From the NCBI GenBank assembly GCA_945957335.1, contig CAMFLJ010000049.1:1-15486 (forward strand): a DNA stretch of 15,486 nt, given 5' to 3'. Both the position numbers and the translations under genes were made by a program. The DNA comes from an uncultured Actinomycetes bacterium. GTDB taxonomy: Bacteria; Actinomycetota; Acidimicrobiia; Acidimicrobiales; Acidimicrobilacustridaceae. The notes beneath the pieces are model-generated. The model was not told the origin of the DNA, searched no databases, and saw nothing but the letters and a program-made list of their open reading frames with translations. Positions within the stretch are counted from its first letter, which is position 1, and every line of letters begins with the position of its first letter. Shown here piece by piece: positions 1 through 6,518 of the stretch.

Positions 1-10
1 CGACCACATC

Positions 11-47
11 CGAGCCAGCTCACGCGTGCCAGGGCCGAGCTGGCTCG
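11..47. repeat. Inverted repeat competing with the next hairpin
   Basis: CGAGCCAGCTC (11-21) and its exact reverse complement (37-47) form an 11-bp stem with a 15-nt loop. The right arm is also the left arm of the hairpin at 38-83, because a third copy of the motif (CGAGCCAGCT) lies at 74-83. Only one of the two hairpins can form at a time. All three forward frames are open across this region and no convincing gene is seen in positions 1-132. The function is unknown; part of the structure may belong to a gene left of the window. Confidence 0.55.
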
Positions 48-83
48 GGACGCGTCGCTGGAGCGACGCGATGCGAGCCAGCT
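38..83 (-). terminator. Long two-tier hairpin after the VOC gene
   Basis: A 10-bp outer stem (38-47 with 74-83) encloses a symmetric 3x3 internal loop and an 8-bp inner stem, CGCGTCGC (51-58) with GCGACGCG (63-70), closed by a TGGA tetraloop. It begins about 50 nt after the stop of the minus-strand VOC gene, so it could terminate that transcript. There is no U-tract, which is common for terminators of high-GC actinobacteria. The structure is seen directly; the terminator role is inferred. Confidence 0.45.
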
Positions 84-132
84 TCGAGAGAGAGACGAAA
101 GCGTGCCGGGCCCGGGTCTGGTGGCCGGTACG

Positions 133-534
133 TCAGCGGGGGGCGGGGGCGACGAGCTCGATCTCGTTGCCGTCGGGGTCGACGAGCTGGAGCGACGGCT
201 TGCCCAGCTCGAGGACCACGCCCGGGTGCTCGATGCCGACCGACGTGAGGTGCTCGGCCCAGGCCTCGAGCGACGGGCCGTCGGGCACGGCGAAGGCCAG
301 GTGGTCGACGGGCGAGGCCGACACGTCGAGGCGCTCGGCCGGGCCGATCACCACCACCAGGCGGGCCGCCCGGTTCTGCAGGGCGGTGACGTCGGGGCGC
401 TCGAGCATCGTCTCCATGCCCAGCACCGTGCGGTACCAGTCGGCCGAGCGGGCCACATCGGCCACGTTCAGCTGGATGTGACTGAACCCGGTGACCGGTG
501 CCGCCACTGCCGTCGTCTGCTGGCCTTCACCCAC
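133..534 (-). CDS. VOC/glyoxalase-fold protein
   Basis: This 133-residue protein has the vicinal oxygen chelate fold of glyoxalase I, ring-cleaving dioxygenases and resistance proteins. The candidate metal triad is His19 in the first strand (FSHIQLNV), His78 (DHLAFAV) and Glu126 in the C-terminal GNEIELV strand after LVDPDGN. A single VOC module normally works as a dimer. The GTG at 534 was chosen over a longer ATG start at 597 because GGGGGAGG lies 4 nt upstream and the longer version adds only low-complexity residues. It is divergent from trmO across 77 bp. The substrate cannot be told from sequence: it could be a glyoxalase, a dioxygenase-like enzyme or a binding protein. The family call is firm and the reaction is not. 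Confidence 0.85.
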   Translation of the reverse strand: MGEGQQTTAVAAPVTGFSHIQLNVADVARSADWYRTVLGMETMLERPDVTALQNRAARLVVVIGPAERLDVSASPVDHLAFAVPDGPSLEAWAEHLTSVGIEHPGVVLELGKPSLQLVDPDGNEIELVAPAPR

Positions 535-538
535 GGTG

Positions 539-546
539 CCTCCCCC
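539..546 (-). promoter_or_regulatory. Shine-Dalgarno site deciding the VOC start
   Basis: On the minus strand GGGGGAGG lies 4 nt before the GTG at 534. No comparable site precedes the longer ATG option at 597, so the shorter start is preferred. Confidence 0.6.
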
Positions 547-598
547 GGAACGTGGCCCCAGTGTGCCCGAGCCCCGGCGGTACCGTCGCCACAGCACG

Positions 599-605
599 AA
601 GGAGG
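599..605 (+). promoter_or_regulatory. Consensus Shine-Dalgarno of trmO
   Basis: AAGGAGG lies 6 nt before the ATG at 612. It is the best ribosome binding site in the window and excludes the longer in-frame start at 498. It contrasts with the many genes here that lack any such site. Confidence 0.75.
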
Positions 606-611
606 GGGCCG

Positions 612-1079
612 ATGATCGAGGTCGAGCCGATCGGATGGGTGTGGGGCGGCCGGGTCGATCCGGTCGACGACGACTGGGGCGACGTCGAGGCCACCATCGC
701 CCTCGACGGCACCCGCTACACCGCCGACGCCCTCACCGGGCTCGACGCGTTCTCCCACGTCGACGTCGTCTACTGCTTCCACCTGCTCGACCCGGCCGAG
801 ATCGTGCTGGGCACCCGCCGCCCCCGAGGCAACCCCGACTGGCCCGAGGTCGGGATCTTCGCCCAGCGCGGGCGGGTGCGGCCGAACCGCCTCGGCGTGA
901 GCACCGCCGAGATCGTCTCGGTCGACGGGCTCGAGGTGAGGGTGCGGGGGCTCGACGCCGTCGACGGCACGCCGGTGCTCGATCTCAAGCCCCACATGTC
1001 GGGCTTCGCCCCGCGCACGGAGGTCCGCGAGCCCGACTGGTCCCTCGAGATCATGCGCGACTACTGGCACCGCCCCTGA
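612..1079 (+). CDS. trmO: TrmO/TsaA-like tRNA m6t6A37 methyltransferase
   Basis: A 155-residue protein of the TsaA/YaeB (TrmO) beta-barrel family. In E. coli the family uses S-adenosylmethionine to N6-methylate threonylcarbamoyladenosine at position 37 of certain tRNAs. Family features visible are the N-terminal IGWV strand, LDAFSHVDVVYCFH, the RPRGNPD...VGIFAQRGRVRPNRLG core, and DGTPVLDLKPHM near the C-terminus. The protein is shorter than E. coli TrmO (about 235 residues) because it lacks the C-terminal extension, like many single-domain bacterial and archaeal homologues. An ideal AAGGAGG sets the start. It is divergent from the VOC gene and convergent with purH, with a strong hairpin between. 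Some short TsaA proteins may have other substrates, so the reaction is less certain than the fold. Confidence 0.8.
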   Translation: MIEVEPIGWVWGGRVDPVDDDWGDVEATIALDGTRYTADALTGLDAFSHVDVVYCFHLLDPAEIVLGTRRPRGNPDWPEVGIFAQRGRVRPNRLGVSTAEIVSVDGLEVRVRGLDAVDGTPVLDLKPHMSGFAPRTEVREPDWSLEIMRDYWHRP

Positions 1080-1093
1080 ACCACCCCCCCCGA

Positions 1094-1133
1094 TGGCTCG
1101 ATCCGCGCCCCTCCAGGGGCCGCGATCGAGCCA
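1094..1133. terminator. Bidirectional terminator hairpin, trmO/purH
   Basis: Two 19-nt arms (1094-1112 and 1115-1133) pair almost completely around a 2-nt gap. The outer 10 bp (TGGCTCGATC with GATCGAGCCA) and the inner 5 bp (CCCCT with AGGGG) match exactly, with a short mismatched patch between. It lies between the convergent stops of trmO (1079) and purH (1142) and could terminate both transcripts. There is no U-tract. Confidence 0.7.
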
Positions 1134-1141
1134 CCGGTGGG

Positions 1142-2683
1142 TCAGTGGCGGAAGTGGCGCTCGCCGGTGAGGACCATGGCCAGGCCGGCCTCGTTGGCGG
1201 CGGCGATGACCTCGTCGTCGCGGATCGAGCCACCGGGCTGCACCACGCAGGCCGCGCCGGCCTCGATGGCGCCCTCGAGCCCGTCCGGGAACGGGAAGAA
1301 GGCGTCGGAGGCGTACACGCCGCCCACGGCCCGACCGGCGGCCTTCTCGCCCGCCAGGCGGCCGGCGTCACGGCGGTTCTGCTGGCCGCAGCCGATGCCG
1401 ACGGCGGTGCCGTCCTTCACCAGCACGATCGAGTTCGACGTGACCTTGGCGACGACCCGCCACGCCACCTCGATGTCGGCCCACTCCGCCTCGGTGGGCT
1501 GCCGCTCGGTGACGACCTGCCACGCCGACCGGTCGACGGTGACGTGGTCGGCGGTCTGCACGAGGTAGCCACCGTCGATCGAGCGGAGGGTGAGCTCGGG
1601 CATCGCCGGGGCAGTGGCCTCGAGGATGCGCAGGTTCTTCTTCTTCTCCTGCAGGAAGGCCAGCGCGTCGGCGTCGTAGGCCGGGGCGATGAGCACCTCG
1701 GTGAACACGGGCTGGATGGCCTCGGCGACCGCCAGGCTCACCGGGCGGTTCACCGCGACGATGCCACCGAAGGCCGACACCGAGTCGCACTCGTGGGCCC
1801 GGGTGTAGGCGGTGAGGATGTCGTCGGCCACCGCGGCACCGCACGGGTTGGCGTGCTTGATCACCACGGCCGCCGGACCGTCGCCGAGCGAGTGGGCCAG
1901 CTGCCAGGCCGCCTCGGTGTCGTAGACGTTGAGGTAGCTCATGTCCTTGCCGCCGTGCTGCACGGCGGTGGCCCACCAGCCCTGCTCGCCCCGCGTCGTG
2001 TAGCGGGCGCCGACCTGGTGGGGGTTCTCGCCGTAGCGCAGCACCTGGGCCCGGTCGAGGGTGAGCGAGATGGTCGCCGGCAGCTCGGCCGGGGCGTCGG
2101 CGTCTGCGGCCGACGCGGCCTCGCCGGGGGCGGGCTGGCCGGCGTCGAACCAGGCCAGGATCTCGGCGTCGTAGGCCGCGGTGTGGGCGAAGGCGTCGCG
2201 GGCCAGGCCCCGGCGGGTGTCGAGCGAGAGCGAGCCCGACGAGCGCAGCTCGGCGAGCACCTCGTCGTAGCGCGACGGGTCGGTGACGATGCCGACGTGG
2301 GCGTGGTTCTTGGCCGCGGCCCGCACCATCGCGGGACCGCCGATGTCGATCAGCTCGATCGAGGGCTCGGCCGAGAACGGGTAGAGGTTGGCCACCACGA
2401 GGTCGATGGCCTCGATGCCGTAGGTGTCCATGTCGGCCCGGTGCTCGGGGTTGGTCGGGTCGGCGAGGATGCCGCCGTGCACCTTCGGGTGCAGCGTGAC
2501 CACCCGGTGCCCGAGGATGGCGGGGAACCCGGTGAGGTCGGCCACGTCGGTGACGGGGATGCCGGCCTCGGCGATGGCCCGGGCGGTGCCGCCGCTGGAC
2601 ACGAGGTCCCAGCCCAGTTCGTTCAGGCCACGGGCGAGGTCGACGACCCCGGCCTTGTCGTACACGGAGAGAAGGGCCCTCAC
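1142..2683 (-). CDS. purH: Bifunctional AICAR transformylase/IMP cyclohydrolase
   Basis: A 513-residue protein of normal family length that catalyses the last two steps of IMP synthesis. Residues 1 to about 145 are the MGS-like cyclohydrolase domain, with SSGGTA (29-34), TLHPKVHGGIL (63-73), NLYPF (99-103) and DIGGPAMVRAAAKNH (113-127). The rest is the formyltransferase domain, with RYGENPHQ (216-223), the Lys276-His277 pair in KHANPCG, SAFGGIVA (303-310) and a C-terminal RHFRH. The family motif RVKTLHP reads RVVTLHP here, so the expected lysine is Val62. The GTG start overlaps the purN stop as GTGA, implying translational coupling; AAAGGGG lies upstream. An acidic/alanine-rich insert near 185-200 separates the domains. 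Confidence 0.97.
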   Translation of the reverse strand: MRALLSVYDKAGVVDLARGLNELGWDLVSSGGTARAIAEAGIPVTDVADLTGFPAILGHRVVTLHPKVHGGILADPTNPEHRADMDTYGIEAIDLVVANLYPFSAEPSIELIDIGGPAMVRAAAKNHAHVGIVTDPSRYDEVLAELRSSGSLSLDTRRGLARDAFAHTAAYDAEILAWFDAGQPAPGEAASAADADAPAELPATISLTLDRAQVLRYGENPHQVGARYTTRGEQGWWATAVQHGGKDMSYLNVYDTEAAWQLAHSLGDGPAAVVIKHANPCGAAVADDILTAYTRAHECDSVSAFGGIVAVNRPVSLAVAEAIQPVFTEVLIAPAYDADALAFLQEKKKNLRILEATAPAMPELTLRSIDGGYLVQTADHVTVDRSAWQVVTERQPTEAEWADIEVAWRVVAKVTSNSIVLVKDGTAVGIGCGQQNRRDAGRLAGEKAAGRAVGGVYASDAFFPFPDGLEGAIEAGAACVVQPGGSIRDDEVIAAANEAGLAMVLTGERHFRH

Positions 2684-3243
2684 TGGACGCTGCCCCTTTC
2701 GAGGATCTCGGAGATGGTGCGGACGTAGATGCGGCGCTCGACGGCCTTGATGCGCTCGTGGAGCGACTCGACGGTGTCACCCGGCTCGACCGCCACGGCC
2801 TCCTGGGCGAGGATCGGCCCGGCGTCGACCTCCTCGGTGGCGACGTGCACGGTGCAGCCCGTGACCTTCACCCCGTAGGCCAGCGCGTCCTCCACGCCGT
2901 GCCAGCCGGGGAACGACGGCAGCAGCGCGGGGTGGGTGTTGAGGATGTGGCCGGGGTAGGCGTCGAACATGCCCTGGCCGAGGATCGTGCCGAACCCGGC
3001 CATGGCGACGAGGTCGACGTCCCAGCCCGAGAGCACCCCGACGAGCTCGGCGGTGTAGCCGTCTCGGTCGAAGTCCTTGCCGTAGCTGCGGCGCTCGACG
3101 AGCTCGCAGGGCACGCCGTGGCGGGCGGCCACCTCGGTGGCGGCGCACGGGCGGTCGAGCACGACCACGGCGACCGGGATGCCGGCCGAGCAGATGGCGT
3201 CGAGGATGGTTCCGCTGCCCGAGGCCAGCACGGCGAGCCGCAT
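2680..3243 (-). CDS. purN: Phosphoribosylglycinamide formyltransferase
   Basis: A 187-residue GAR transformylase that transfers the formyl group of 10-formyl-THF to GAR, the third step of purine synthesis. The catalytic triad is visible as Asn102 and His104 in LNTHPALLPSF and Asp140 in EEVDAGPI. GVKVTGCTVHVATEEVDAGPI is the family signature region. The N-terminal phosphate loop reads SGSGTILDAI instead of the enterobacterial form with Asn, a position that also varies in mycobacteria. The ATG at 3243 lacks a Shine-Dalgarno sequence but has TAGGTT 8 nt upstream, inside the end of the deacylase gene, suggesting leaderless expression. It overlaps purH by 4 nt and follows the deacylase gene by 14 nt. 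Confidence 0.96.
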   Translation of the reverse strand: MRLAVLASGSGTILDAICSAGIPVAVVVLDRPCAATEVAARHGVPCELVERRSYGKDFDRDGYTAELVGVLSGWDVDLVAMAGFGTILGQGMFDAYPGHILNTHPALLPSFPGWHGVEDALAYGVKVTGCTVHVATEEVDAGPILAQEAVAVEPGDTVESLHERIKAVERRIYVRTISEILERGSVQ

Positions 3244-3251
3244 GGCCGCCG

Positions 3252-3257
3252 AACCTA
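3252..3257 (-). promoter_or_regulatory. Putative leaderless -10 element of purN
   Basis: TAGGTT on the minus strand fits TANNNT and lies 8 nt before the purN ATG. It abuts the deacylase TGA stop (3258-3260). No -35 match and no Shine-Dalgarno sequence are seen. It would give purN-purH their own transcript. Confidence 0.45.
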
Positions 3258-4949
3258 TCAGCGGGCGTGGAGGGGCCGTCCCGGGAGGGCGCCGGTGTGC
3301 TCGCCGCCGTCCATCAGCACCTGGCCGTTCACCACGGTGGCCACGTAGCCCTGTGCCCGCTGCACGAAGCGGCCGGCACCACCGGGGAAGTCGCGGGCGT
3401 AGGTCGGCAGCGGCAGGAACAGCGAGGCCGGGTCGATCACGTTGAGGTCGGCGCGCCGCCCCTCCTCGACCACGCCCCGGTCGGTGAGGCCCAGGAACTC
3501 GGCCGGCTCGGAGGTGAGCCGGCGCACGCCCTCCTCGAGCGGCACCAGGCCCCGCTCCTGCACCCAGTAGGAGAGGAAGAACGTGGGCTGGCTGGCGTCG
3601 AGGATCTGCCCGACGTGGGCGCCGGCGTCGGCCAGGCCCATCATCACGAGCGGGTCCTGGAGCATCTCGGCGATGACCTCGAAGTCCTGGTTCAGCACCG
3701 GCCAGTTGAGGACGACCCGGCCCTCGGTGGCGAGGCACAGCTCGACGTACGCCTCGACGGCCGACGTGCCGGCCCGCTCGGCGTGGGCGGCGAGGCTGTC
3801 GGTCGGAGCGCAGTCGTAGCGGGCGCCACGATCGGGCGTGAGCACGAAGAACTCGCGCCAGCCCTCGAGGCCGCGGGGCCCGTCGCCGCCGTCGACGAGC
3901 CGGGCCCGCACCGCCGGGTCGGCCATCAGGGCCAGGCGGGCGGGGGCGTCGAGGCCGGCGAGCACCTCCCACCCCGGGCGGTGGTCGAACGGGGTGGCGT
4001 GGTCGAGCGAGAAGATCACGCCGATGCCCCGCGAGGTGGTCTGGGGCCGCAGCTGCGCGCCGGCGGCGTTGGCCTCGGCCACGAAGCCGAGCGTCTGCCG
4101 CCACAGGTCCGGGTCGGCGAAGGTGTTGGTGAGGTTGAACGTGAACGGCCGGCCCGACGCCTTGCTCATCGCGGCCATCAGGGCGACCTCGCTGCGGGCG
4201 CGCTCGCGGCCCGGGCCCTCGCCGTCGAAGCGGGGGGCGCAGCCGAAGGCGCCGCGACCGTGGCGGCCGAGGACGTCGGCAAGGGCGACGAGCTCGCGCT
4301 CGCCCGCCCACGTGCCGGGCACGTTGCGGCCGTCGGGGGCGACGTGGCGCCCGGTGCGCGAGGTCGAGAAGCCCACCGCGCCGGCGACCATGGCCTCGTC
4401 GACCATGGCGATCATGGCGGCCAGCTCGGCGTCGGTCGGGTCGGCGCCCTCGTCGAGCGAGCGGTCGCCCATGGCGTGGAACCGCACCGCGCCGTGGCCG
4501 ACGAAGCCGCCGACGTTGAGGCCCTTGGGCTCGGAGGCGAGCCAGCGCAGGTACTCGCCGTAGGTCTCCCACGTCCACGGCAGGCCCTCGAGGATCGACG
4601 CGGCCGGGATGTCCTCGACCGACTCCATGACCTTGGCGAGGAACGTCTCCTCGCCCCGGCGCACCGGGGCGAAGGTCATGCCGCAGTTGCCGAGCACCAC
4701 CGACGTGACGCCGTGCCAGCACGACGAGGTGCCCAGCGCGTCCCACCCGATCTGGGCGTCGAGGTGGGTGTGGATGTCGACGAAGCCGGGGGTGACCCAG
4801 GCGCCGTCGGCGTCGATCGTGCGCCGGGCAGGCCCGAGGTCGCGGCCGACCGCGACGATCGTGTCGCCGTCGACGGCGACGTCGGCGGGCTCGGGCAGGG
4901 CGCCCGTGCCGTCGACGACCAGCCCCCCGCTGATCACCAGGTCGTGCAC
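3258..4949 (-). CDS. Amidohydrolase, N-acyl-D-amino-acid deacylase family
   Basis: A 563-residue metal-dependent amidohydrolase of the D-aminoacylase group (COG3653-like). Visible features are the small N-terminal beta domain (ISGGLVVDGTG), the HxH metal motif in GFVDIHTHLD (55-64), Cys89 in GNCG (the bridging cysteine of D-aminoacylases), Asp441 in LADAGAHVG, and the C-terminal beta domain with RADLNVIDP and a VVNGQV strand. The histidine-bearing segments expected in the middle of the barrel are not obvious: that part reads FTFNLTNTF (269-277) and RPQTTSRGIG (301-310). Substrate and even activity are therefore open; hydantoinase/dihydropyrimidinase-like activity is less likely. The GTG start has no Shine-Dalgarno sequence and lies 7 nt from a -10-like TACCCT. 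It is divergent from the DUF3533 gene. Confidence 0.85.
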   Translation of the reverse strand: MHDLVISGGLVVDGTGALPEPADVAVDGDTIVAVGRDLGPARRTIDADGAWVTPGFVDIHTHLDAQIGWDALGTSSCWHGVTSVVLGNCGMTFAPVRRGEETFLAKVMESVEDIPAASILEGLPWTWETYGEYLRWLASEPKGLNVGGFVGHGAVRFHAMGDRSLDEGADPTDAELAAMIAMVDEAMVAGAVGFSTSRTGRHVAPDGRNVPGTWAGERELVALADVLGRHGRGAFGCAPRFDGEGPGRERARSEVALMAAMSKASGRPFTFNLTNTFADPDLWRQTLGFVAEANAAGAQLRPQTTSRGIGVIFSLDHATPFDHRPGWEVLAGLDAPARLALMADPAVRARLVDGGDGPRGLEGWREFFVLTPDRGARYDCAPTDSLAAHAERAGTSAVEAYVELCLATEGRVVLNWPVLNQDFEVIAEMLQDPLVMMGLADAGAHVGQILDASQPTFFLSYWVQERGLVPLEEGVRRLTSEPAEFLGLTDRGVVEEGRRADLNVIDPASLFLPLPTYARDFPGGAGRFVQRAQGYVATVVNGQVLMDGGEHTGALPGRPLHAR

Positions 4950-4956
4950 GGGAGCG

Positions 4957-4966
4957 AGGGTACCGT
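4957..4966. promoter_or_regulatory. Symmetric divergent -10 pair sharing one TA step
   Basis: Within the palindrome GGTACC (4959-4964), the plus strand reads TACCGT (4961-4966) and the minus strand reads TACCCT (4962 to 4957); both fit TANNNT. Each hexamer is followed by exactly 7 nt and then a GTG, at 4974 (+) and 4949 (-). Both starts are 12.5 bp from the centre of symmetry. Neither gene has a Shine-Dalgarno sequence and no -35 match is seen. This looks like a shared promoter for two leaderless genes. Confidence 0.55.
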
Positions 4967-4973
4967 TCGGCCG

Positions 4974-6083
4974 GTGAGCGAGCCGGACGTCGTCGCCAGC
5001 CCCCGAGATCCCTACGCCCCGATGACACCGGGCTGGGCCAACCGCACGCCCGTGCTGGTGCTGCTGATCCTGGGCATGCAGGTGCTCTTCATCTGGAGCT
5101 ACGTGGCCGCGCTCCACGAGCCCACACCGCACCACGTGCCGCTCGGCATCGTGGCGCCGCAGGCGGTCGTCACCCAGCTCCAGCAGGAGGTCGCGGCCCA
5201 GACCGACGCCGTCACGCTGGTGCCCCTCGAGTCGGCCGACGAGGCCCGCCGCCTGGTCCAGCAGGGCACGCTCGGCGGGGCGGTGGTGATCGCCGGGTCG
5301 GGCGCCAACCTCGACACCCTCGTCGTCACCGGCGTGCCGAGCATCGCCTACGAGAGCCTCTACCGCGAGGTGCTCGACGGCATCGACCAGGCCCTCGCCG
5401 CCAAGGACCCCTCCACCGCACGGGGCTACACCGTCGAACGGGTCAACCCCTTCGACGCCGGCGACCCGAAGGGCCTCACGCCCTTCTACCTCTCGGTCGG
5501 GTGGGTGGTCGGCGGCTACCTGCTCGTCGCGTTCTTCGGCTTCACCCAGCGCCACGTCCACGGCTGGGCCGGCCTGGCCCGCCGCCTCGCCCTCCTGGTC
5601 GGCTACGCCGTGGCGTCCGGCGTGCTCGGCGCCGTCATCGTGGGCCCGGTGCTCGGCGCCTTCGACGGCCACGTCGTCGCCCTCGCCGCGTTCGGGGCGG
5701 CGCTGTCGTTCGCGGTGTGCGTGAGCGTGCAGGCCGTCGAGCTGCTCGCCGGACCGATCTACGGCACCGGCCTGGCCATCGTGGCGTTCGTGGTGATCGG
5801 CAACCCCTCGGCGGGCGGCCCGTTCCCCCGCAGCTTCATGCCCGCGCTGTGGCAGCACGTCGGCGCCTGGCTGCCGCCCGGCATGGGCTCCGACGGCATC
5901 CGCGCCATCGTCTACGGGGTCGACGGCATGGGCGCGGTGCTCGGCCGCATCGCCCTGTTCAGCGTGCTCGGCGTGGCGGTGTGCGTTGCCGGCACCGCCT
6001 GGCTCGTCCACCGAGACCGGGCCGCCGACGCCGACGCCGACATCGACGAGAGCCCGGCGCCGACCACCGAGCCCGCCGCCTGA
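4974..6083 (+). CDS. DUF3533/YhgE-Pip-like integral membrane protein
   Basis: A 369-residue membrane protein with the layout of the DUF3533/YhgE-Pip group, related to ABC-2 type permeases. There is one transmembrane segment near residues 27-46, an outer soluble domain of about 120 residues (47-168), then about five further segments (169-190, 204-226, 233-256, 260-278, 325-345). The stretch FPRSFMPALWQHVGAWLPPGMG (284-305) before the last segment is typical of the group. The tail is acidic and Ala/Pro-rich. No ATPase partner is nearby. The GTG at 4974 was chosen for its position 7 nt after TACCGT; the next ATG (residue 17) would also keep all membrane segments. The role is unknown, with export or envelope functions suggested for relatives. 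It is followed after 87 bp by the DGPF/ECF pair, which has its own promoter. Confidence 0.65.
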   Translation: MSEPDVVASPRDPYAPMTPGWANRTPVLVLLILGMQVLFIWSYVAALHEPTPHHVPLGIVAPQAVVTQLQQEVAAQTDAVTLVPLESADEARRLVQQGTLGGAVVIAGSGANLDTLVVTGVPSIAYESLYREVLDGIDQALAAKDPSTARGYTVERVNPFDAGDPKGLTPFYLSVGWVVGGYLLVAFFGFTQRHVHGWAGLARRLALLVGYAVASGVLGAVIVGPVLGAFDGHVVALAAFGAALSFAVCVSVQAVELLAGPIYGTGLAIVAFVVIGNPSAGGPFPRSFMPALWQHVGAWLPPGMGSDGIRAIVYGVDGMGAVLGRIALFSVLGVAVCVAGTAWLVHRDRAADADADIDESPAPTTEPAA

Positions 6084-6109
6084 GCGTTCGGGAAGAATCC
6101 CCGACGAGC

Positions 6110-6136
6110 TGTCGATCCGCGTCGCACCCGTTCGTC
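6110..6136 (+). promoter_or_regulatory. Putative ECF42-type promoter
   Basis: TGTCGA (6110-6115) and CGTC (6133-6136) are separated by 17 nt, the usual ECF spacing. As I recall, the target motif reported for ECF42 sigma factors is TGTCGA at -35 and CGA/TC at -10, which matches. Transcription would start around 6142-6146 and leave a leader of roughly 25-30 nt carrying the GGAGGGG site of the DGPF gene. This suggests that the sigma factor drives its own operon. Confidence 0.65.
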
Positions 6137-6170
6137 GTACGGGCAACCATCGAGACCGGAGGGGAACCCC

Positions 6171-6518
6171 ATGCGCTACCTGCTGATGATCTGCGTCGAC
6201 GAGACCGTCGACAACCGACCGAGCGACGCCACCGCGATGAGCGACGACTACGCCGCCTTCATGGCGGAGATGGGGCCGCGCGGCGTGCTCCAGGGCGGCG
6301 AGCGCCTCCACCCGACCTCCGACGCCACGTGCGTGCGGGTGCGCGACGGCGAGGTGCTCACCACCGACGGCCCCTTCGCCGAGACCAAGGAGCAGCTCGG
6401 CGGCTACTTCCTCGTCGACTGCGCCGACCTCGACGAGGCCATCGAGGTGGCGTCCAAGATCCCGGGCGCCAAGGGCGGCACCATCGAGGTGCGGCCCATC
6501 TGGGAGATGGAGATGTAG
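6171..6518 (+). CDS. DGPF-domain (YCII-related) protein
   Basis: A 115-residue protein of the YCII-like family with the signature DGPF at 66-69, in the context LTTDGPFAETKEQLGGYFLVD, and the usual MRYLLMIC start. Proteins of this group are small soluble dimers with a ferredoxin-like fold and no settled biochemical role. They are the typical genomic partners and proposed targets of ECF42 sigma factors, which is the arrangement here: the next gene starts on the last base of this stop codon. GGAGGGG precedes the ATG, and an ECF-like promoter lies about 35-60 nt upstream. A sensing or accessory enzymatic role in the stress response is inference. Confidence 0.9.
   Translation: MRYLLMICVDETVDNRPSDATAMSDDYAAFMAEMGPRGVLQGGERLHPTSDATCVRVRDGEVLTTDGPFAETKEQLGGYFLVDCADLDEAIEVASKIPGAKGGTIEVRPIWEMEM

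Noticed and set aside
1..132. Possible end of a plus-strand gene at the left edge
   Set aside because: All three forward frames run open through the region and on into sequence antisense to the VOC gene, so no gene end can be placed; the repeats explain the sequence better.
2219..2224. Second TGTCGA inside purH as an ECF42 promoter
   Set aside because: It is internal to a coding region, and hexamers built from gtcga are frequent in this GC-rich sequence, so it is probably chance.
491..2728. Very long plus-strand open frame opposite purH
   Set aside because: It is antisense to a clear purH, has Arg/Gly/Val-rich low-complexity translation and no recognisable domain. Such frames are expected in DNA this GC-rich.
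6088..6104. TCGGG/CCCGA hairpin as a terminator of the DUF3533 gene
   Set aside because: The stem is only 5 bp with a 7-nt loop and no U-tract; too weak to annotate.
3258..6311. Extended minus-strand frame of 1017 codons joining the deacylase to upstream sequence
   Set aside because: The upstream half is antisense to the DUF3533 gene and is low-complexity. The family N-terminus starts at the GTG at 4949.
5501..6517. Upstream extension of the sigma-factor frame
   Set aside because: It overlaps the DUF3533 and DGPF genes in another frame and reads as Arg/Gly-rich noise. The GTG at 6518 is placed exactly at the DGPF stop with a GGAG site.
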